This document shows positions 1 to 8,380 of a DNA stretch of 64,000 nucleotides, in pieces (position 1 is the stretch's first letter; every line of letters begins with the position of its first letter). The DNA lies in IMG/VR virus record IMGVR_UViG_3300014720_000021, positions 1 through 64,000 of that record; one strand, written 5' to 3'. The stretch comes from a virus. Position numbers and translations under genes: made by a program. The notes beneath the pieces were generated by a model. It was not told where the DNA came from and did no database searches. It saw only the letters and a program-made list of their open reading frames with translations.

Positions 1-7
1 AATTTTA

Positions 8-38
8 TTTGGTGGGTTAAAAAGTTTTACTATCTTTG
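8..38 (+). promoter_or_regulatory. Host-type promoter, archetype of the left region
   Basis: TTTGGTGG at 8-15 and TATCTTTG at 31-38, box starts 23 bp apart. This matches the Bacteroidota primary sigma factor pattern (-33 TTTG, -7 TAnnTTTG). The downstream A-rich leader with CAAACAATTAAA recurs before most genes up to 23 kb. Confidence 0.85.
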
Positions 39-70
39 TATCAATCAAACAATTAAAACAATTAAACAAA

Positions 71-670
71 ATGGGAGAAACTATTGCAAGTGTTACGGTT
101 GATGGTAAGGTTGTTGAACTTTATTATTCAGAAGGTGATTCACGAACTTGGGATAATATATCAAGAATGATATTCTTTGGTAATTATCGGCATATTGGTG
201 ATAAGCACGATGTTGTATTACATGGTGAATTTGATTCACGACAAGACTTCATTGATAAGGGTGAGCAGATGGTAAGGAAACAACTGAAAGACGTTGTTAT
301 TTGCAAAGCTGTTCATTTGTATAATCATTCGGAAATAAGTATTTCAACGTCATATTCCTATCCATATAATTGCCGATGGGATAGCGGTACTATTGGTTTT
401 TTGGTTGTAACAAAAGAGGATATTCGTAAGAATTGGAATATCAAACGTGTAACACAACATTATATTGATTGGGCTGAAAGATTGGCTGAAAGTGAATTAA
501 ATACCTTAGACCAAGAATTAAGAGGTGAGGTATATGGCTATATGCTATATGATGAAAATGGTGATGTTGAAGATTCTTGTGGTGGGTTTTATGGTTCAGA
601 CCTAATGGAAAATGGTATGTCCGAATATCTTGATGAAAAATATGTTAAAGCGTTGGTTGACGAAATTTAA
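71..670 (+). CDS. Conserved phage/plasmid protein of unknown function
   Basis: 199 aa, soluble, acidic. The block RWDSGTIGFLVVTKEDIRKN in the middle and the run DENGDVEDSCGGFYGS near the C-terminus are typical, from memory, of a protein family common on phages and plasmids of many phyla whose role is unknown. It is driven by the promoter at 8-38 with a 30-nt A-rich leader. It reads as a single-gene unit, since the next gene has its own promoter. Confidence 0.8.
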   Translation: MGETIASVTVDGKVVELYYSEGDSRTWDNISRMIFFGNYRHIGDKHDVVLHGEFDSRQDFIDKGEQMVRKQLKDVVICKAVHLYNHSEISISTSYSYPYNCRWDSGTIGFLVVTKEDIRKNWNIKRVTQHYIDWAERLAESELNTLDQELRGEVYGYMLYDENGDVEDSCGGFYGSDLMENGMSEYLDEKYVKALVDEI

Positions 671-739
671 TTTGGTAGATTAAAATAATTTACTATCTTT
701 GTAGTGTTCAAACAATTATTAACTTAAAACAAACAAACA

Positions 740-1138
740 ATGGCAAATCCTCTTATTCATTCAAAATCATCTGTTAAGCGTTGGGGTGGTAAAGTTGAAG
801 ATTATTTACCGATTCACGAATTGCTTGATTCACCGAAAACAACGATGAATAATAATACGGGTAGAATGATGACCCATAATACTTGGTTCGCATATACCAT
901 TATTCCAAAGATATTCGGGTATAACATTACCAATTCAGATGGTAAATCAGTTGATACTGTTGATATTGCAATGTTGCATATCGCAGAAGATTATAGATTT
1001 CAAATTCCAACGCCACAGGACTTTCTTAAACATATGGAAATTCAACCGTGGATGAACAACGGTGTTAAACCGATACCAAGTCAAGAGGGTAAGGTTATTG
1101 TTGATGACTTAATTGAACGGTTAAGAGAAAAGATGTAG
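740..1138 (+). CDS. DUF6915-like protein
   Basis: 132 aa. The opening MANPLIHSKSSVKRWGGKVE with the following DYLPIHELLD, and the later ITNSDGK, resemble the DUF6915 family, which has no known function. Own promoter: TTTGGTAG 671-678 and TATCTTTG 694-701. A terminator hairpin lies downstream at 1174-1203. The family name is from memory; the reading frame is secure. Confidence 0.75.
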   Translation: MANPLIHSKSSVKRWGGKVEDYLPIHELLDSPKTTMNNNTGRMMTHNTWFAYTIIPKIFGYNITNSDGKSVDTVDIAMLHIAEDYRFQIPTPQDFLKHMEIQPWMNNGVKPIPSQEGKVIVDDLIERLREKM

Positions 1139-1173
1139 AAGAACAAGAAACTGTTTAATACACAATGTTGATA

Positions 1174-1203
1174 AGGTGGGCTTAATAGTCCACCTTTTTT
1201 TTT
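1174..1203 (+). terminator. Intrinsic terminator whose T-tract runs into the next promoter
   Basis: AGGTGG (1174-1179) pairs with CCACCT (1190-1195), followed by nine T. The last three T are also the start of the TTTGGTAG -33 box (1201-1208) of the next gene. Confidence 0.8.
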
Positions 1204-1257
1204 GGTAGATTAAAAATAGTTTCTTATATTTGTATCAATCAAACAAAAACAAACATC

Positions 1258-1491
1258 ATGGAAGTATTAAGTTGCAAGAGGTATAATGATATGCGTACTG
1301 AGAAGTGGCACAAGGATTGTGAATTGGCGAGGGCTAATGGTCGTGAATGGTCAATGATGCCACAGTTGGTTTTTTATATTTTCAATAAGAACTATGGTTA
1401 TGTTGCCTTTAATAATAAAACAGCATTATGGGCAAAGACCAAAAAACAAGTTATTGAAGATTGGAAAGTTTTTGAACGAAGAGGTTGGTAG
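1258..1491 (+). CDS. Small hypothetical protein
   Basis: 77 aa, rich in aromatic and basic residues, no recognised domain. Own promoter: TTTGGTAG 1201-1208, TATATTTG 1225-1232. The final codons GGT TGG TAG include the TTGGTAG (1485-1491) that serves as -33 box for the next gene, so the promoter supplies its last residues and stop. Confidence 0.65.
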   Translation: MEVLSCKRYNDMRTEKWHKDCELARANGREWSMMPQLVFYIFNKNYGYVAFNNKTALWAKTKKQVIEDWKVFERRGW

Positions 1492-1554
1492 TTTCAAATA
1501 AATTACTATCTTTGTATCAATCAAATAATTATTAACCAAAAAACAATAAACAAA

Positions 1555-2097
1555 ATGGGATATACGCATTATTGGAGGTTTAAAGATAGCAACTTACCAA
1601 AGGATAAATTTGATAAGATTGTAAATGATGTTAAAGTCATTGAAAAGCATTTTAAGGAAAATAAAGTTATTTCCAAAAATGCTTATTGTAATTCTAAAGC
1701 ACGAGTAAGATTAGCTGACGGATTGGGTGAAGGTGATGGTGTTAATTATACTGTACATCTTCAAGATAATAATGTTTCAGAATATCTATCATTCGCTTTC
1801 AATGGTGTTGGTGATTTATCACACGAAACCTTTGGTATCAATGAAGGTTTGAATGAGTGGAATTTTTGCAAGACTGCAAGAAAACCTTATGACTTGGCTG
1901 TTTGTCTTGTTTTACTTTCAATCAAATATCACGTAAGAAGTGCAAGGATTACAAGTGATGGTGATAATGATGATTGGCAACATTCCTTTGAATTATTTAA
2001 AACCTTATTTACTAAAAGGAACGTATCATTCAAATTCAAAGATTGGGTTAAGGATGATAAATATAAAGATGGCTCATTGTCAATTATTAGAGGATGA
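1555..2097 (+). CDS. MGYTHYW-type phage protein
   Basis: 180 aa. The N-terminus MGYTHYWRF is the hallmark of a widespread uncharacterised phage protein family. The rest is soluble with mixed charge and ends basic. Promoter TTGGTAG 1485-1491 with TATCTTTG 1507-1514. Its stop codon overlaps the start of the next gene by four bases, so the two are probably co-translated. Confidence 0.75.
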   Translation: MGYTHYWRFKDSNLPKDKFDKIVNDVKVIEKHFKENKVISKNAYCNSKARVRLADGLGEGDGVNYTVHLQDNNVSEYLSFAFNGVGDLSHETFGINEGLNEWNFCKTARKPYDLAVCLVLLSIKYHVRSARITSDGDNDDWQHSFELFKTLFTKRNVSFKFKDWVKDDKYKDGSLSIIRG

Positions 2098-2363
2098 GAA
2101 AGCGACCTTATTATTACATTGTCTGGATTGAAGGTTTATCTTGGAAACGTGGTGAAAAGATAAAATCAATAGGTCAATATGGTACAAGGGAATATACAAC
2201 CAAAATGACGGAAGCATTAAGGGTGAAGCCCGAAGATGTTACACAATTCAAACATTGGTTAAGACGGCATGGTGTTACTGAATGGACATTGGAGAGTGCA
2301 TTTGTTAGAACCAGCTATGCACCAAAAGATACAATCTTTGATGTTAAAAGATATTGTCATTAA
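2094..2363 (+). CDS. Small hypothetical protein, coupled to the upstream gene
   Basis: 89 aa, basic, rich in Trp, Tyr and Arg. Starts in an ATGA overlap with the MGYTHYW gene and has no promoter of its own, so it belongs to the same two-gene unit. No recognised domain. Confidence 0.65.
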   Translation: MRKRPYYYIVWIEGLSWKRGEKIKSIGQYGTREYTTKMTEALRVKPEDVTQFKHWLRRHGVTEWTLESAFVRTSYAPKDTIFDVKRYCH

Positions 2364-2438
2364 CCTTTGGTAGTTTCAAATAATTTACTATCTTTGTATC
2401 AATCAAACAATTATTAACCAAAAAACGATAAACAAAAA

Positions 2439-3071
2439 ATGGAATTACAAGAAGCAGTAAAACTTTGGAAAGAACTTGGTATCGTATCAGCAAGGATGAA
2501 CTTTAGTTGTGGTGGTGATTCAATGGGTGATACCGATTGGGAATTTGAAGATGACAATGGTTTAGTTAATAGCCCCGATTTGGAATCTTATTTTGATAAT
2601 GAGGTATATCGAAGGGTTAATTTTTATGAAGCATCAGACGGTCATTATATGGGTGAGTTCGGAACTGTTGAGGTTGAGTTGGATGATAGTGATGAAGATG
2701 ATGTGATTTTCAATTACTATAAAAATGCTCAATCAGAATGGGAAGAAGCCATTGCTAATGATGTGGAGGTTGAATTGACCGAAGAAGAAGCTAACTATGT
2801 TAAAGAGTATGTTAGCAACATTAACGGTGGTGAGAGTGAAGTTGTTAATTTCAACTACAAAAAAGATTTCATCAAAACCGATGCAATGGAAGAATTGGAA
2901 TCTGAAATTGCAAGAAAGGTTCATGAGTTTACCCAAAACTATGTACCCGAAAACTGTTATGATGTTCGTGATTTCTATCACTTTGAAAGTGATTGTGCGT
3001 TCAATGGTAATTCAGTCATAATAAATATGACAAACTATGATTATGTACTTACCGATAGTGAGGATTATTAG
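2439..3071 (+). CDS. Acidic hypothetical protein
   Basis: 210 aa, strongly acidic, with an N-terminal stretch NFSCGGDSMGDTDWEF. The CGGDS-type segment loosely recalls phage proteins of the DUF6878 kind, but I am not sure. Promoter TTTGGTAG 2366-2373, TATCTTTG 2389-2396. The 3' end of the gene forms part of a hairpin (3056-3080) that leads into the next promoter. Confidence 0.7.
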   Translation: MELQEAVKLWKELGIVSARMNFSCGGDSMGDTDWEFEDDNGLVNSPDLESYFDNEVYRRVNFYEASDGHYMGEFGTVEVELDDSDEDDVIFNYYKNAQSEWEEAIANDVEVELTEEEANYVKEYVSNINGGESEVVNFNYKKDFIKTDAMEELESEIARKVHEFTQNYVPENCYDVRDFYHFESDCAFNGNSVIINMTNYDYVLTDSEDY

Positions 3072-3080
3072 TCCTCACTA
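3056..3080 (+). terminator. Hairpin across the stop codon, abutting a promoter
   Basis: TAGTGAGGA (3056-3064) pairs perfectly with TCCTCACTA (3072-3080), with the stop codon in the loop. The -33 box TTTGGTAG follows at once (3081-3088). The T-run is short, so termination strength is uncertain. Confidence 0.55.
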
Positions 3081-3140
3081 TTTGGTAGATTAAAAATAGT
3101 TTCTTATATTTGTATCAGTTAAACAATTAAAAACAAACAG

Positions 3141-3824
3141 ATGAGCAAAATTATTATTGATAATGTGATGTTTGATTTCGATAATGGTTGTAGATTATTG
3201 AAATTGAAACACGGTGATGATTGTCCATTTCAAGAATTGGAAGACTTTTGGAATGATATTGAACCATTGACATTCAAAGAGATTGCACAATTTGAGAATC
3301 TTGAAAAGCGTAGAATCGGCATTAACCATTTGGGTCTTGAGCGATTGGTTAATAGTGTTAAACCGACATTGGTTGATTCTCAAACACTTAAAAAGACAAC
3401 CACTTGGATAAATGAGAATGGTGAGTTGGAAACTTTCGATTTCAATGATACTTATGAACTTTACAAAGTATCAAAGGATTATTTCAATAAAGGTCTTGAT
3501 AGTTGGAGAAGTATGCGTGAGGATGTGTACTATGTTAAATGTAAAGACACATCAACCGATAGAGAATACCTTATTTGGGTCGATATTGCAAACGTATTGC
3601 AAACCAATGATAAAAGTTCTTGGAATTACGAAGATAAGGACTTAAATGCTGTTGAGGCGATTGCTTGGACAATTCAAGTTGATGTTAAAGAGGGTGATAT
3701 TGAAAGCATTATCAGACAAGGTGATTGTATCTTGGTTAAACCAAAACCAAACGCTGAAATTCTGAATGAACCAAGACACCTTAAAAAAGATGAGTATTTG
3801 AATCTTTTAGTTGCAGAAAGTTAA
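3141..3824 (+). CDS. Hypothetical protein
   Basis: 227 aa, mixed charge, no recognised domain or membrane segment. Promoter TTTGGTAG 3081-3088 and TATATTTG 3105-3112, with the usual A-rich leader. Single-gene unit. Confidence 0.65.
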   Translation: MSKIIIDNVMFDFDNGCRLLKLKHGDDCPFQELEDFWNDIEPLTFKEIAQFENLEKRRIGINHLGLERLVNSVKPTLVDSQTLKKTTTWINENGELETFDFNDTYELYKVSKDYFNKGLDSWRSMREDVYYVKCKDTSTDREYLIWVDIANVLQTNDKSSWNYEDKDLNAVEAIAWTIQVDVKEGDIESIIRQGDCILVKPKPNAEILNEPRHLKKDEYLNLLVAES

Positions 3825-3885
3825 ATAAAGATTTGGATATTTACTTAAAAAGAAGTATATTTGTATTAACCAAAAATCAAACAAT

Positions 3886-4146
3886 ATGAAGAAAAGTAAT
3901 AAAACAACTTTGTTGCTCGGTGAAGGAATCCATCAGCACACACTATACGGAAAACACCGTATCGAACCTAATCATTCTGACTTTGCAGAAGTAATGGTGG
4001 ATGAGGATAGTGAATTAAGACACGAACACCCTAACGGTTCTTTTGGTGAACATAAAACACTAAAAGTAAATAAAGGTCAATACCGAATGGGTTTGCAAGT
4101 GGAATATAATCCCTGGAGTCAAAATGTTGGTCGTGTGTTTGATTAG
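3886..4146 (+). CDS. Small conserved phage-type protein
   Basis: 86 aa. The C-terminal half (SELRHEHPNG, then LKVNKGQYRMGLQVEYNPW and VGRVFD) resembles a small protein family in which a His-rich stretch precedes a pattern like LPxGxYxxxxQxEYxP. The function of that family is unknown to me. Promoter: ATTTGGAT near 3831 and TATATTTG 3856-3863. A terminator follows at 4172-4201. Confidence 0.65.
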   Translation: MKKSNKTTLLLGEGIHQHTLYGKHRIEPNHSDFAEVMVDEDSELRHEHPNGSFGEHKTLKVNKGQYRMGLQVEYNPWSQNVGRVFD

Positions 4147-4171
4147 TCATCGCTCAACATAATATAAGAGA

Positions 4172-4201
4172 AACCTACAATTATATTGTAGGTTTTTTTT
4201 T
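4172..4201 (+). terminator. Intrinsic terminator fused to the next promoter
   Basis: AACCTACAA (4172-4180) pairs with TTGTAGGTT (4186-4194), followed by a T-tract to 4201. The TTTGGTGG box of the next gene (4199-4206) begins inside that tract. Confidence 0.85.
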
Positions 4202-4259
4202 GGTGGATTAAAATAAATTACTATCTTTGTAGTGTTCAAACAATTAAACGCTAATTAAG

Positions 4260-4349
4260 ATGATAGGATTATTTGTTGGTATTTCAGTATTTGTGGTTGC
4301 CTTATTGGTAATTGGTAGTATTACAATTTTTAAGGATAAGGAACTTTAA
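4260..4349 (+). CDS. 29-aa single-pass membrane miniprotein
   Basis: Too short for ordinary gene calling, but it has its own complete promoter (TTTGGTGG 4199-4206, TATCTTTG 4222-4229) and is followed by another promoter. It encodes one hydrophobic segment (residues 3-22) ending FKDKEL, so the C-terminus is probably cytoplasmic. Role unknown; small inner-membrane proteins are common among phage early genes. Confidence 0.6.
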   Translation: MIGLFVGISVFVVALLVIGSITIFKDKEL

Positions 4350-4412
4350 TCGTAGGTGGATTAAAAAAATATTCATATCTTTGTATCAGTCAAACAAATC
4401 AAATCAAACAAT

Positions 4413-4688
4413 ATGAAACGAGTAGATGTAATCACATTACGTGAAGTAGAAACAGGTAATAATATTGGCACAATAATTACCAATGACCTAACAGAGTTTG
4501 CTGTTGAAAACCTAATGATGAACGCTTTTGAAGATTATTTTGATTGTTCAAAAGATGAAATCATCTTGGTTGAAGACCGTAATTGGGAAGCAATCACCGA
4601 AGAATACAAAGCATCTTTTGATTTTATGATTGAAGTTGATAATATCAAGGGTGTTCAAATTAGTGTGGAAAAAAGTTGGTTATATTGA
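4413..4688 (+). CDS. Acidic hypothetical protein
   Basis: 91 aa, acidic, no recognised domain. Promoter: GGTGGATT near 4354 and TATCTTTG 4376-4383. Confidence 0.65.
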   Translation: MKRVDVITLREVETGNNIGTIITNDLTEFAVENLMMNAFEDYFDCSKDEIILVEDRNWEAITEEYKASFDFMIEVDNIKGVQISVEKSWLY

Positions 4689-4732
4689 AATAATTAACTA
4701 CCTTTACCAACGTAATCTTAAAACAAGAAACG

Positions 4733-5077
4733 ATGACAACAGAAGAAAGGACATCTCACGCGGTTAACACATTAAGTGATTTTGTTAATACCTTTGATGC
4801 TGATAGGTATTCAGAGTTTGCAAAACAATTCAAACGAGAACATCGAACATTACAACAATCAATGATTAGACTATTCGTTACAGTCATTGAAGAGATTGGT
4901 GATGGTGAATATTATACTGATGCTCGAAATGAGGGGTCTAAGAAGCTCTGTGAGGACATAATGAAGGGTTGGCGGAAGGTTATGTCAGAAGAGTTCGTTA
5001 AATACGGTTACAGCGAAGAAAAAGCTGCTGATATGGTAAAGGATTTCAAACTATCAAAACATTTGGGATATGTCTAA
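4733..5077 (+). CDS. Conserved phage protein (HRTLQQ family)
   Basis: 114 aa, mostly helical. The stretch FKREHRTLQQSMIRLFV and the later DARNEGSKKL match a pattern I know from uncharacterised phage proteins (HRTLQQ, then DxRNEASxKL). The promoter is a weaker variant (TACCTTTA 4699-4706). It overlaps the next gene by eight bases. Confidence 0.7.
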   Translation: MTTEERTSHAVNTLSDFVNTFDADRYSEFAKQFKREHRTLQQSMIRLFVTVIEEIGDGEYYTDARNEGSKKLCEDIMKGWRKVMSEEFVKYGYSEEKAADMVKDFKLSKHLGYV

Positions 5078-5291
5078 GGAAGAGATATTGAAAGCATTTA
5101 AGTCTGGGTCATTATTGGTATGGAATGACCCAGACCCAATCGAAGGTAATGATTATACAATTAGAAGTATCTCATATATTGATGATGAGATGGCGGTGAT
5201 ACAATATGGTGAAGAAGGTAATTTCATTAATGGTGTTGAAGCATTTTCAGAGGCTGAGGTTTTCATGTCTGAAATAAGTTTGGTTGATTAA
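5070..5291 (+). CDS. Small acidic protein, coupled to the upstream gene
   Basis: 73 aa with LVWNDPDPIEGNDYTI in the first third, resembling small phage proteins of unknown role. It overlaps the upstream gene by eight bases and has no promoter of its own. Its last codons (TTG GTT GAT TAA, giving LVD-stop) are the -33 box of the following promoter. Confidence 0.65.
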   Translation: MSKEEILKAFKSGSLLVWNDPDPIEGNDYTIRSISYIDDEMAVIQYGEEGNFINGVEAFSEAEVFMSEISLVD

Positions 5292-5340
5292 AAAGTTTTT
5301 CTTATCTTTGTATCAGTTAAACAATTAAAATCTAAACAAA

Positions 5341-5751
5341 ATGAATTTATCTCTTAAAAAAGTAAAATACTTTGATGAAATGTCAGAGGAAACGCCTTGT
5401 TTCGTTGCTGAACTGTATGATAATGGTGTTCATATGGCAACGGTAAAGAATGATGGTCAAGGTGGTGGGAATATGCTTTACCCAGTCAAAGGTAAGACAT
5501 ATGCAGATATTGCCAAATATGATAATTTGGATGTTGAAGCTGATATATTTGGTATGGTATATGAGTATGATACTGTAAGCCAAAATCAGAATAAGGGTTT
5601 GTTGATTAAGAAGGATGATAAGATTATGTTGGTTAGTTTTAAATACTCCGTTGCCAAAATGAAAAAGACACCACAAGGTGTAACAGCGTTACACAATACG
5701 AGGGAAAAATATTTGTCCGAAGGCTACCAAGTTCTGAACCGAAACTTGTGA
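5341..5751 (+). CDS. Conserved phage protein (VKNDGQGG family)
   Basis: 136 aa. The N-terminal pattern (FDEMSEETPCFVAELYDNG, then ATVKNDGQGGGN) resembles small phage and plasmid proteins with SEET and TVRNDGxGG motifs, function unknown. Promoter TTTGGTTG 5279-5286, TATCTTTG 5303-5310. A terminator lies at 5805-5838. Confidence 0.7.
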   Translation: MNLSLKKVKYFDEMSEETPCFVAELYDNGVHMATVKNDGQGGGNMLYPVKGKTYADIAKYDNLDVEADIFGMVYEYDTVSQNQNKGLLIKKDDKIMLVSFKYSVAKMKKTPQGVTALHNTREKYLSEGYQVLNRNL

Positions 5752-5804
5752 TTTCTATTAGCCTTCATTTGTTTGTTGTTTGATGATTACATCGGTTCAT
5801 GTGA

Positions 5805-5838
5805 AACGGTGGCTGTAAAAGGTCACCGTTTTTTTTTA
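5805..5838 (+). terminator. Intrinsic terminator
   Basis: AACGGTG (5805-5811) pairs with CACCGTT (5824-5830), followed by a run of T to 5837. Confidence 0.8.
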
Positions 5839-5905
5839 TAAAAGTTTTGGTGGTTTAAAAAGTTTTGCTATCTTTGAATTGTCAAACAATTAAACTCTTA
5901 AACAA

Positions 5906-6721
5906 ATGGCATTAACTACTCAACAGAAAAATGAAATCATTGTAGCAAAATTAGCAGTACCAACAGCCACTAATGCTGAGATTGCTGAAGCACAAGGTTT
6001 AACCAAATCACAAGTTGCTGGTGTTTTAATAGCATATAAACGATTTGGTGGTGATTATTTTGCAAAATTACAGTCTGAACTTGGTATTAGTGAAACGATT
6101 CATTCAGATTTCAATAATTTTTGCGGTGATGGTAAACTTAGTGCGAGGGAGCGAATATTATTAGCAATTAAGTTTGCTAAGTATCGTTGTGGTAAGATAT
6201 TGACCTTACCATCATCAGAATGGCGAATGGAGCGCATAATCAATAACGAAGTATCCAAGAGATTTTCGTATGTTGCTTGTGATAATAATCCTGAGTATTT
6301 CAAGAAGATGGTAGCCAAGAGTGATTGGTATGGTACAAACAATGTATGCCATCAAACATCTGTTGGTAATTTGATATTAAGTGCCAAAGAGGATGAATAT
6401 TCACATTTAATATTGGATTATTGTGGTAGGTTTGAAACCTATAAACAAGAGATACTTCATGCTTGTTCAAATAATATAGTAAAGAAGGGTGGTGTAATTG
6501 CTGTTACGTTATATAGAACAAGGTCAAATTCACCTATGGTATCCAAATTGAATCGAATGTATTCAGATGTAACGGGTCAATTTATTAGGGTGAATGATAA
6601 TACCAATGCGGTTAGAATGTTTTTCCAATGTGTTTCGGGTGTAACTGATTTTGAGATTGTTGAAGAATTCACCTATTCAGATAAATCACCAATGATATTG
6701 GTTATTTTGAAGAGAAATTAA
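5906..6721 (+). CDS. HTH plus methyltransferase-like Rossmann protein
   Basis: 271 aa. Residues about 1-50 (NAEIAEAQGLTKSQVAGVL) look like a helix-turn-helix. The rest has the layout of a class I SAM-dependent methyltransferase: VACDNNPEYFKKM would be the strand-2 acid, HLILDYCGRF the strand-4 position, and VKKGGVIAVTLYRT a late strand. The strand-4 motif reads LDYCG rather than NPPY or DPPY, so catalysis on DNA is doubtful. Own promoter TTTGGTGG 5846-5853, TATCTTTG 5869-5876. It could be a DNA-binding regulator with a degenerate enzyme fold. Confidence 0.6.
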   Translation: MALTTQQKNEIIVAKLAVPTATNAEIAEAQGLTKSQVAGVLIAYKRFGGDYFAKLQSELGISETIHSDFNNFCGDGKLSARERILLAIKFAKYRCGKILTLPSSEWRMERIINNEVSKRFSYVACDNNPEYFKKMVAKSDWYGTNNVCHQTSVGNLILSAKEDEYSHLILDYCGRFETYKQEILHACSNNIVKKGGVIAVTLYRTRSNSPMVSKLNRMYSDVTGQFIRVNDNTNAVRMFFQCVSGVTDFEIVEEFTYSDKSPMILVILKRN

Positions 6722-6727
6722 AAAATT

Positions 6728-6761
6728 ATCGGGGTTATCGTTTGGTAGTCCCGATTTTTTT
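6728..6761 (+). terminator. Terminator with the next promoter's -33 box in its loop
   Basis: ATCGGG (6728-6733) pairs with CCCGAT (6750-6755), followed by T's. The loop holds TTTGGTAG (6741-6748), and the matching TATCTTTG is at 6764-6771. Confidence 0.8.
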
Positions 6762-6800
6762 ACTATCTTTGAATTGTCAAACAATTAAACTCTTAAACAA

Positions 6801-7022
6801 ATGGCAAACGATAGCATATACGCGATTAAGACTGAATTTGGTGAAGTTATATCAATAGGTGATAAAGTTCAACCAGACCTAACGGTATTTGGTAATAATT
6901 TGAATAGTGATGGTGTTCGCATTGTGAAACAATTTTATAATACACCTTGTGGTTGGTGTTTTATTGATGCTGAAGGTAGAAAAAGTTTTAAGAACATCAA
7001 TAAGTATCGTTTGGTGGTTTAA
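6801..7022 (+). CDS. Small hypothetical protein
   Basis: 73 aa, beta-rich composition, no recognised domain. Promoter within the upstream terminator (TTTGGTAG 6741-6748, TATCTTTG 6764-6771). The last codons TTG GTG GTT TAA (LVV-stop) coincide with the -33 box of the next gene. Confidence 0.65.
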   Translation: MANDSIYAIKTEFGEVISIGDKVQPDLTVFGNNLNSDGVRIVKQFYNTPCGWCFIDAEGRKSFKNINKYRLVV

Positions 7023-7066
7023 AAAGTTTTACTATCTTTGAATTGTCAAACAATTAAAACAAGATA

Positions 7067-7537
7067 ATGTATTTTCAGAAGTATCACGAAAGTTATGGTC
7101 GCACACCTATTCAGTTAATCGGTGATTCATATTTTATGATTCCCGAAAGTATTGAAGAATCCAATGCACAGAAAAGTCCATCAACACAAGACCTATTCAA
7201 TGTTATGAGGGTTATTGGTAATGGTGAATTAACTAAGTATTACGGTTATGACGACCATCTGAAATATGTTGAGGATATTGGTGATAAGACCATTGTTATA
7301 TATGGCAAGATAATAAAGAATCCTTATGGTTCAACAGCGAAGAATACTGTATTTCAGTTTAACCTTACGGTTTATGAAGGTGCTATTCAAACAACACAAT
7401 ATGGTGGTGGCTATGGTGCAAGTGGTATTATAATGGAACATAGAAGGGTTGTTGGTTCAACGGGATATATCCGAACTTGGGATTTCAATGCCATATCAGA
7501 AATGACAAAAAAAGTTAGGAATCTTTTGGTGGATTAA
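7067..7537 (+). CDS. Hypothetical protein
   Basis: 156 aa with a Gly/Tyr-rich stretch (QYGGGYGASG) in the middle; no recognised family. Promoter TTTGGTGG 7010-7017, TATCTTTG 7033-7040. Its C-terminal LVD-stop is encoded by the next -33 box (7525-7532). Confidence 0.65.
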   Translation: MYFQKYHESYGRTPIQLIGDSYFMIPESIEESNAQKSPSTQDLFNVMRVIGNGELTKYYGYDDHLKYVEDIGDKTIVIYGKIIKNPYGSTAKNTVFQFNLTVYEGAIQTTQYGGGYGASGIIMEHRRVVGSTGYIRTWDFNAISEMTKKVRNLLVD

Positions 7538-7586
7538 AAAGTTTTTCTTATATTTGTATCAGTCAAACAATTAAACAATAAAGAAA

Positions 7587-7934
7587 ATGGTTTTAGAGAA
7601 ACTTAAAGAATTAGCTGAAATGCTGAAAGCCAATCAGAATGGTGATTGGATTGAAAACGACCCATCGGTTGAGTTTGAGAAACTTAAACAATTCGTTGAT
7701 GATATTCGTGATAAATTCAATATCCTTAACGAATATAACGAAGCGGGATATTTCGGGTTGAATTGGTCATTGCCCGATATTATATCCAAAGCGGAAGAAA
7801 TGGGTGTTGAATGTTCAGAAGATGATGCTCGTGAAATTGCCTATACCATTGAGCAAAATGGTGATTGTGAATATGGTATCACTTGGGACACAATAGCATA
7901 TTATGTTGGGCAACATTTTGATATTGACGAATAA
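7587..7934 (+). CDS. Acidic hypothetical protein
   Basis: 115 aa, very acidic, probably helical, no recognised domain. Promoter TTTGGTGG 7525-7532, TATATTTG 7549-7556. The next gene's -7 box begins six bases after its stop. Confidence 0.65.
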   Translation: MVLEKLKELAEMLKANQNGDWIENDPSVEFEKLKQFVDDIRDKFNILNEYNEAGYFGLNWSLPDIISKAEEMGVECSEDDAREIAYTIEQNGDCEYGITWDTIAYYVGQHFDIDE

Positions 7935-7951
7935 TTCACTATCTTTGAGGT

Positions 7952-8155
7952 ATGACAAAAAAAGAACTAATAGAACGATTGGCTGAATTTGATGACGATG
8001 ATTTTGTTGTAATTTCAGTTCACGATACGGTTGCTTATGAAGACCTTTATGATTTCGATGTTGACCCTATTTATATGGGGATTGATAAGGAAGGTAAAGA
8101 TAGAGGACACGAAATTCACTTAAATCTAATACCACATTCTGAAAATGGAAACTGA
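7952..8155 (+). CDS. Small acidic protein, likely leaderless mRNA
   Basis: 67 aa, acidic (EFDDDDFVVISVHD), resembling small phage proteins of unknown role. TATCTTTG (7940-7947) ends only four bases before the ATG, so the transcript should start at or next to the start codon. It overlaps the next gene by eleven bases. Confidence 0.65.
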   Translation: MTKKELIERLAEFDDDDFVVISVHDTVAYEDLYDFDVDPIYMGIDKEGKDRGHEIHLNLIPHSENGN

Positions 8156-8342
8156 AACGAAAGACCTATTTGAACATTATGATGAATTGCCAACAAATGT
8201 TCAAGAAATCATAAATAGCTTCAGCGATGAAGGTAATATGTATGGTGAATGTGAACGGTTATTGAAGGAACTTAAACCATTGGGTTATGAATTCGATTAT
8301 GACCTATCGGGAGAACCTTTTAATCTAAGGAAATTAAAATAA
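8145..8342 (+). CDS. Small acidic protein
   Basis: 65 aa, acidic and helical, starting inside the end of the upstream gene (11-base overlap). No recognised domain. A terminator follows at 8381-8415. Confidence 0.65.
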   Translation: METETKDLFEHYDELPTNVQEIINSFSDEGNMYGECERLLKELKPLGYEFDYDLSGEPFNLRKLK

Positions 8343-8380
8343 TAGTTTGTTTACTGTTGTTTGTTGTTGAGAGGGGAATT

